Positions 7,701 to 9,275 of a stretch of 9,275 nt of DNA are shown piece after piece; the first letter of the stretch is position 1, and each line of letters opens with the position of its first letter. The notes under the pieces were generated by a model. The model searched no databases. It saw nothing but the letters and a program-made list of their open reading frames with translations, and was not told the DNA's origin. Both the position numbers and the translations under genes were made by a program. This DNA is from Bacilli bacterium (GTDB lineage: Bacteria; Bacillota_I; Bacilli_A; RF39; UBA660), in the NCBI GenBank assembly GCA_007116525.1, contig SKIH01000029.1:1-9275 (forward strand), written 5' to 3'.

Positions 7701-8459
7701 GTTTTTAGAACTTTCCAAAGTTGACGGTTCACCCGGTCTTAACTTTGAATGAATGTCTATCAACGCTTCATCCCTATTTTTATTTGCATCTTTTTCCATA
7801 GTTTTTTGAATAAAATCATTCTCACCAAAAAGACCAATAATATCTTCATCATTAGAAAGTCCTATTGCTCTTAGTAGTGAAGTTGCTGGAAGTTTTCTAG
7901 TACGATCAATACGAACATAAAAAATATCTCTTGCATCTGTTTCATACTCTAAATACGTTCCTCTAGATGGAATTAATTGTCCATTTATTAAAACTCTCCC
8001 ATTTTTATCTATATCACGCTCAAAATAAACACTAGGCGATCTAACTAACTGAGACGCTATAAAACGCTCAGCTCCATTAAACACAAAAGTACCATTTTCT
8101 GTCATTAATGGCATATCTCCTAAAAATATATTTTGTTCTGTAACTTCCCCTGTTTCATTATTGAAAAGTCTTGCCTGCACTTTTAATGGTGCAGCGTATG
8201 TTGATTTTCTATCTTTGCATCCCTTAATAGAATATGTTGGTTCGTCAAAACTATATTCTCCAAATTCCAACGCCAAATTTCCAGTAAAATTCTCTACTGG
8301 AAAAATATCTTCGAATACTTCCTTAATACCTTCTTCTATAAATTTTTGGTATGATTCTTTCTGGATTTCTATTAGGTTTCCCAGACCAATTGCATTTTCA
8401 GTTTTTGCATATGATCTTCTTTCACGATAATCTCCGTATTTTTTGGTTTTGTAAGCCAT
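4749..8459 (-). CDS. rpoB: DNA-directed RNA polymerase subunit beta
   Basis: This 1236-residue protein is the beta subunit of RNA polymerase, about 45 residues longer than the B. subtilis protein; the excess is at the C-terminus. The rifampicin-pocket region G-S-S-Q-L-S-Q-F starts at 457, followed by C-P-I-E-T-P-E-G-P-N-I-G. The catalytic-centre lysines of K-I-A-G-R-H-G-N-K-G are Lys907 and Lys915, corresponding to E. coli 1065 and 1073. The conserved core ends near residue 1139 (R-D-L-E-E). Two oddities: position 476 is Ala and 481 is Thr, where E. coli has His526 and Ser531; and the C-terminus adds an acidic linker and a helix-hairpin-helix-like segment (separate entry). The start at 8459 is preceded by a G-rich Shine-Dalgarno (AGGGGTGG) and a near-consensus promoter. 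It overlaps rpoC by one base. Confidence 0.99.
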   Translation of the reverse strand: MAYKTKKYGDYRERRSYAKTENAIGLGNLIEIQKESYQKFIEEGIKEVFEDIFPVENFTGNLALEFGEYSFDEPTYSIKGCKDRKSTYAAPLKVQARLFNNETGEVTEQNIFLGDMPLMTENGTFVFNGAERFIASQLVRSPSVYFERDIDKNGRVLINGQLIPSRGTYLEYETDARDIFYVRIDRTRKLPATSLLRAIGLSNDEDIIGLFGENDFIQKTMEKDANKNRDEALIDIHSKLRPGEPSTLESSKNQLIARFFDAFKYDLAKVGRYKFNKKLNVFDRLMDTVLAEDIKKGKKVIFEKGTKVDKEVLLKLKELLDEGYGITEVPINVELDTYNKVQVIKVYSKTNPDKVVPIVGSDPSIEEKRLTISDIYASISYYLNLFEGIGQYDEIDHLSNRRVKQVGELLQNQFRIGIKRIEKMVRDRMSTQDINEVTPKSLINIRPLTAAIKEFFGSSQLSQFLDQTNPVSEMSAKRRLTSLGPGGLSRERASMEVRDVNVSHYGRLCPIETPEGPNIGLITQLASYAKINEYGFIMSPYRRVVDQKVTDEIVYMTADEELPYYISQATTFLDEEGYIKEDKISARNRGETVMASKEDIDFLDVSPQQTVSITTSGVPFLEHDDGKRALMGSNMQRQAVPLIKPESALVGTGIEAISAYDSGVLVKSKADGVVSYVDSKKIVVKTKKAEETYYLDKFEITNSNTCYNQQPIVKAGDKVKKGMVIADGASTELGEMAVGKNLTVAFMNYDGYNYEDAVVINERLVKDDVYTSIHIDQYDIESRDTKLGPEEFTRDIPNVSEDARKNLDDTGIVRIGTVVGDDDILVGRVTPKGVAELTSEEKLLHAIFGEKTREVRDTSLRVPHGGGGIVQDVKVFTKENCDELGPGVLRRVSVYIAKKRKVNVGDKIAGRHGNKGVISLVLPEEDMPYMKDGTQIDILLNPLGVPSRMNIGQILEIHLGMAAKKLGIHVSTPVFDGATKEEILDSLEEAGLGRSGKFKLYDGRTGEAFDDQISVGVMYMLKLNHMIDDKLHARAIGPYSLVTQQPLGGKAQMGGQRFGEMEVWALYAYGAANILQEIMTVKSDDVVGRVKVYEALAKGNPIPKPGIPESFRVLIKELQALGLDITVLSEDGKYREIRDLEELEHQKEEAAKLALKEADEVDEVEEVEEIEEEFLLEDTALSSKAIEALEKVGYKTLNEIKDIDLTGVIDELSLEEVKEELASRFNEKNIEKGDDA
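4752..4991 (-). other. RpoB C-terminal extension: acidic linker plus helix-hairpin-helix-like segment
   Basis: This stretch encodes RpoB residues 1157-1236. Residues 1157-1173 are almost all Glu, Asp and Val/Ile. Residues 1181-1221 read L-S-S-K-A-I-E-A-L-E-K-V-G-Y-K-T-L-N-E-I, then about a dozen residues, then S-L-E-E-V-K-E-E-L. Pattern and spacing resemble the RNA polymerase alpha-CTD of Bacillota ([20 protein letters not shown] ... S-L-E-E-V-K-x-K-L) and NusA C-terminal repeats. The second hairpin glycine loop of alpha-CTD (L-G-R/K-K) is missing, and the alpha-CTD DNA contacts Arg265, Asn268 and Cys269 correspond to Lys1184, Glu1187 and Ala1188. So the fold resemblance is suggestive, but DNA binding of the alpha-CTD kind is doubtful. 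The homology is from memory and unaligned. Confidence 0.55.
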
Positions 8460-8532
8460 TCATCCACCCCTATAACTAAAATTTTGTTCAGAAATACTCT
8501 CTTAAAATTAAAAAGCATGTCACCAATATATA

Positions 8533-8561
8533 ATGTTACCAAAGAAAGTGCAAACTGTCAA
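8533..8561 (-). promoter_or_regulatory. Extended -10 promoter of rpoBC
   Basis: TTGACA (8561-8556) is a perfect -35 box, followed by a 17-base spacer and TAACAT (8538-8533), four of six consensus bases, strengthened by an upstream TGG that makes an extended -10. The -35 box overlaps the TGA stop of the methyltransferase gene. The predicted start near 8526 gives a leader of about 65 bases, in which I see no strong hairpin or riboswitch. Confidence 0.75.
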
Positions 8562-9145
8562 ACGTTTCGAGCTTCAATAATATAAAACCCTTTGTTTTTG
8601 TTTATAACACTTACCTCATATTTTTCGCTTAATTTATTAAGAATAGTTTTTGCCCCTTGGTTTTTGTTTATAACAATAATTAAACTACCATTATTCTTTA
8701 AATGCTGTTTAGCGTCAAATAATATTTTATATAAAATTTCATTTCCTACTCTAATTGGAGGATTTGAAATAATAAAGTCATATTTACACTCTACATTCTC
8801 ATAACAATCACTATAAAAAACATTTACACTAACATCGTTCAACAAAGCATTATCTTTAGCAAGTTTTAATGCTCTTTCGTTGACATCTATCATATCAACT
8901 TTTGCTGAAGTCTTGTCTTTTATAAAGATTCCTACTGGGCCATATCCACAACCGAAATCTAAAACATCGCCTTTAATCATTGATAAATCAATGCTTTCAA
9001 GCAAAGTCCTAGTGCCGAAATCTAACCCTTTTTTAGAAAAAACACCATGATCTGTTTTAAATACATACTTAGTGTCTTTTATAAAAACTTCCTTTTTTTT
9101 CTCTTCGGTTTTTAATGTCTCATCGTTTTGAAAATAATGTTTCAT
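8558..9145 (-). CDS. RsmC/YbxB-family class I SAM-dependent methyltransferase
   Basis: A 195-residue Rossmann-fold methyltransferase. Motif I, V-L-D-F-G-C-G-Y-G-P-V-G at 61-72, binds S-adenosylmethionine. The acidic residue after strand 2 is in M-I-D-V-N-E-R-A (85-92). Motif IV is S-N-P-P-I-R at 127-132, the N-P-P signature of enzymes that methylate exocyclic amino groups of bases. The N-terminus has H-Y-F near the start and T-D-H-G-V-F-S at 31-37, as in single-domain RsmC homologues such as B. subtilis YbxB, which sits at the same place between rplL and rpoB. E. coli RsmC makes m2G1207 in 16S rRNA; that target is inferred here, not shown. The start at 9145 has AAAGG six bases upstream. The TGA stop overlaps the rpoB promoter. 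No independent promoter is evident, so it is probably expressed by read-through from rplL. Confidence 0.92.
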   Translation of the reverse strand: MKHYFQNDETLKTEEKKKEVFIKDTKYVFKTDHGVFSKKGLDFGTRTLLESIDLSMIKGDVLDFGCGYGPVGIFIKDKTSAKVDMIDVNERALKLAKDNALLNDVSVNVFYSDCYENVECKYDFIISNPPIRVGNEILYKILFDAKQHLKNNGSLIIVINKNQGAKTILNKLSEKYEVSVINKNKGFYIIEARNV

Positions 9146-9158
9146 ACTCCACCTTTAT

Positions 9159-9196
9159 AAAACACTTAAAGCCCGCACTATATAATAGTACAGGCT
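9159..9196 (-). terminator. Hairpin after rplL: leaky terminator or attenuator
   Basis: An 11-pair stem AGCCTGTACTA / TAGTGCGGGCT (two G-U pairs) with a TTATA loop lies 19 bases after the rplL stop. It is followed by TTTAAGTGTTTT, an interrupted U-run, so termination may be partial. Read-through would be needed to express the methyltransferase gene, which lacks a clear promoter. An rplL-rpoB attenuator is well known in E. coli; a similar role here is inferred. Confidence 0.6.
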
Positions 9197-9215
9197 ATAA
9201 AGTATTTATTATTAA

Positions 9216-9275
9216 TTATTTAAGTTCGATAGTAGCGCCAGCTTCTTCTAACTTAGCTTTTAATTCTTCAGCTTC
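9216..9275 (-). CDS. rplL: Ribosomal protein bL12 (L7/L12), C-terminal 19 residues only
   Basis: The window edge cuts this gene. The visible residues, E-A-E-E-L-K-A-K-L-E-E-A-G-A-T-I-E-L-K followed by TAA, match the end of the bL12 C-terminal domain, the part of the ribosomal stalk that contacts translation GTPases (typical ending K-K-L-E-E-A-G-A-x-V-E-L-K). Its place upstream of the methyltransferase and rpoB agrees with the conserved rplJL-rpoBC gene order. Confidence 0.93.
   Translation of the reverse strand, partial: EAEELKAKLEEAGATIELK

Noticed and set aside
8462..8525. Riboswitch or r-protein leader upstream of rpoB
   Set aside because: The roughly 65-base leader is AT-rich, and I could find no strong stem or recognisable conserved element.
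8161..8804. Plus-strand open frames inside rpoB and the methyltransferase gene (8161-8430, 8592-8804)
   Set aside because: Antisense shadows of well-supported genes.
9181..9186. Plus-strand TATAAT as a divergent promoter
   Set aside because: It lies in the loop and stem of the rplL hairpin, has no -35 box at a suitable distance, and no plus-strand gene follows.
1..9275. Mycoplasma/Spiroplasma origin with UGA read as Trp
   Set aside because: All genes are full length in the standard code, and TGA is the stop of the methyltransferase gene.

Overview
The window is an AT-rich stretch from a low-GC Gram-positive (Bacillota-type) chromosome. Every gene lies on the minus strand. Read in the direction of transcription (right to left), the order is: the 3' end of rplL (ribosomal protein bL12), an RsmC/YbxB-type methyltransferase, rpoB, rpoC, a Nudix-related winged-helix regulator of NrtR type, and a small single-pass membrane protein that looks like a type IV pilin. 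The order rplL-ybxB-rpoB-rpoC is the one known from Bacillus subtilis and its relatives. UGA is used as a stop (methyltransferase gene) and all genes read through in the standard code, so the code-4 mycoplasmas and spiroplasmas are unlikely. The overall look fits the less-studied Bacilli (Erysipelotrichia, RF39-like or Acholeplasma-like lineages), but I cannot fix the genus.

Right end (about 8460-9275). rplL ends at 9216 and is followed by a GC-rich hairpin with only a modest U-run, a possible leaky terminator. The methyltransferase follows. A near-consensus extended -10 promoter for rpoBC overlaps the last codons of the methyltransferase gene. RNA polymerase synthesis is therefore probably partly uncoupled from ribosomal protein synthesis.

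Centre (1114-8459). rpoB and rpoC overlap by one base (TAATG) and end in a perfect-stem intrinsic terminator that begins within the rpoC stop codon. Catalytic and zinc-binding residues of both subunits are intact. RpoB has two notable features. First, the rifampicin-binding cluster has Ala where E. coli has His526 and Thr where E. coli has Ser531, which predicts natural rifamycin resistance. Second, the C-terminus carries an acidic linker and then a roughly 40-residue segment resembling half of the RNA polymerase alpha-CTD / helix-hairpin-helix fold.

Left end (1-1091). A strong consensus promoter, with its -35 box inside the U-tract of the rpoC terminator, drives a two-gene unit. Across the predicted transcription start lies a 17-bp interrupted palindrome, a candidate operator. 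The first gene encodes a Nudix domain whose catalytic box has decayed, joined to an NrtR-type winged helix; it is probably a ligand-sensing autoregulator. The second gene is translationally coupled to it and encodes the pilin-like protein. This regulator/pilin-like pair is the least conventional part of the window.
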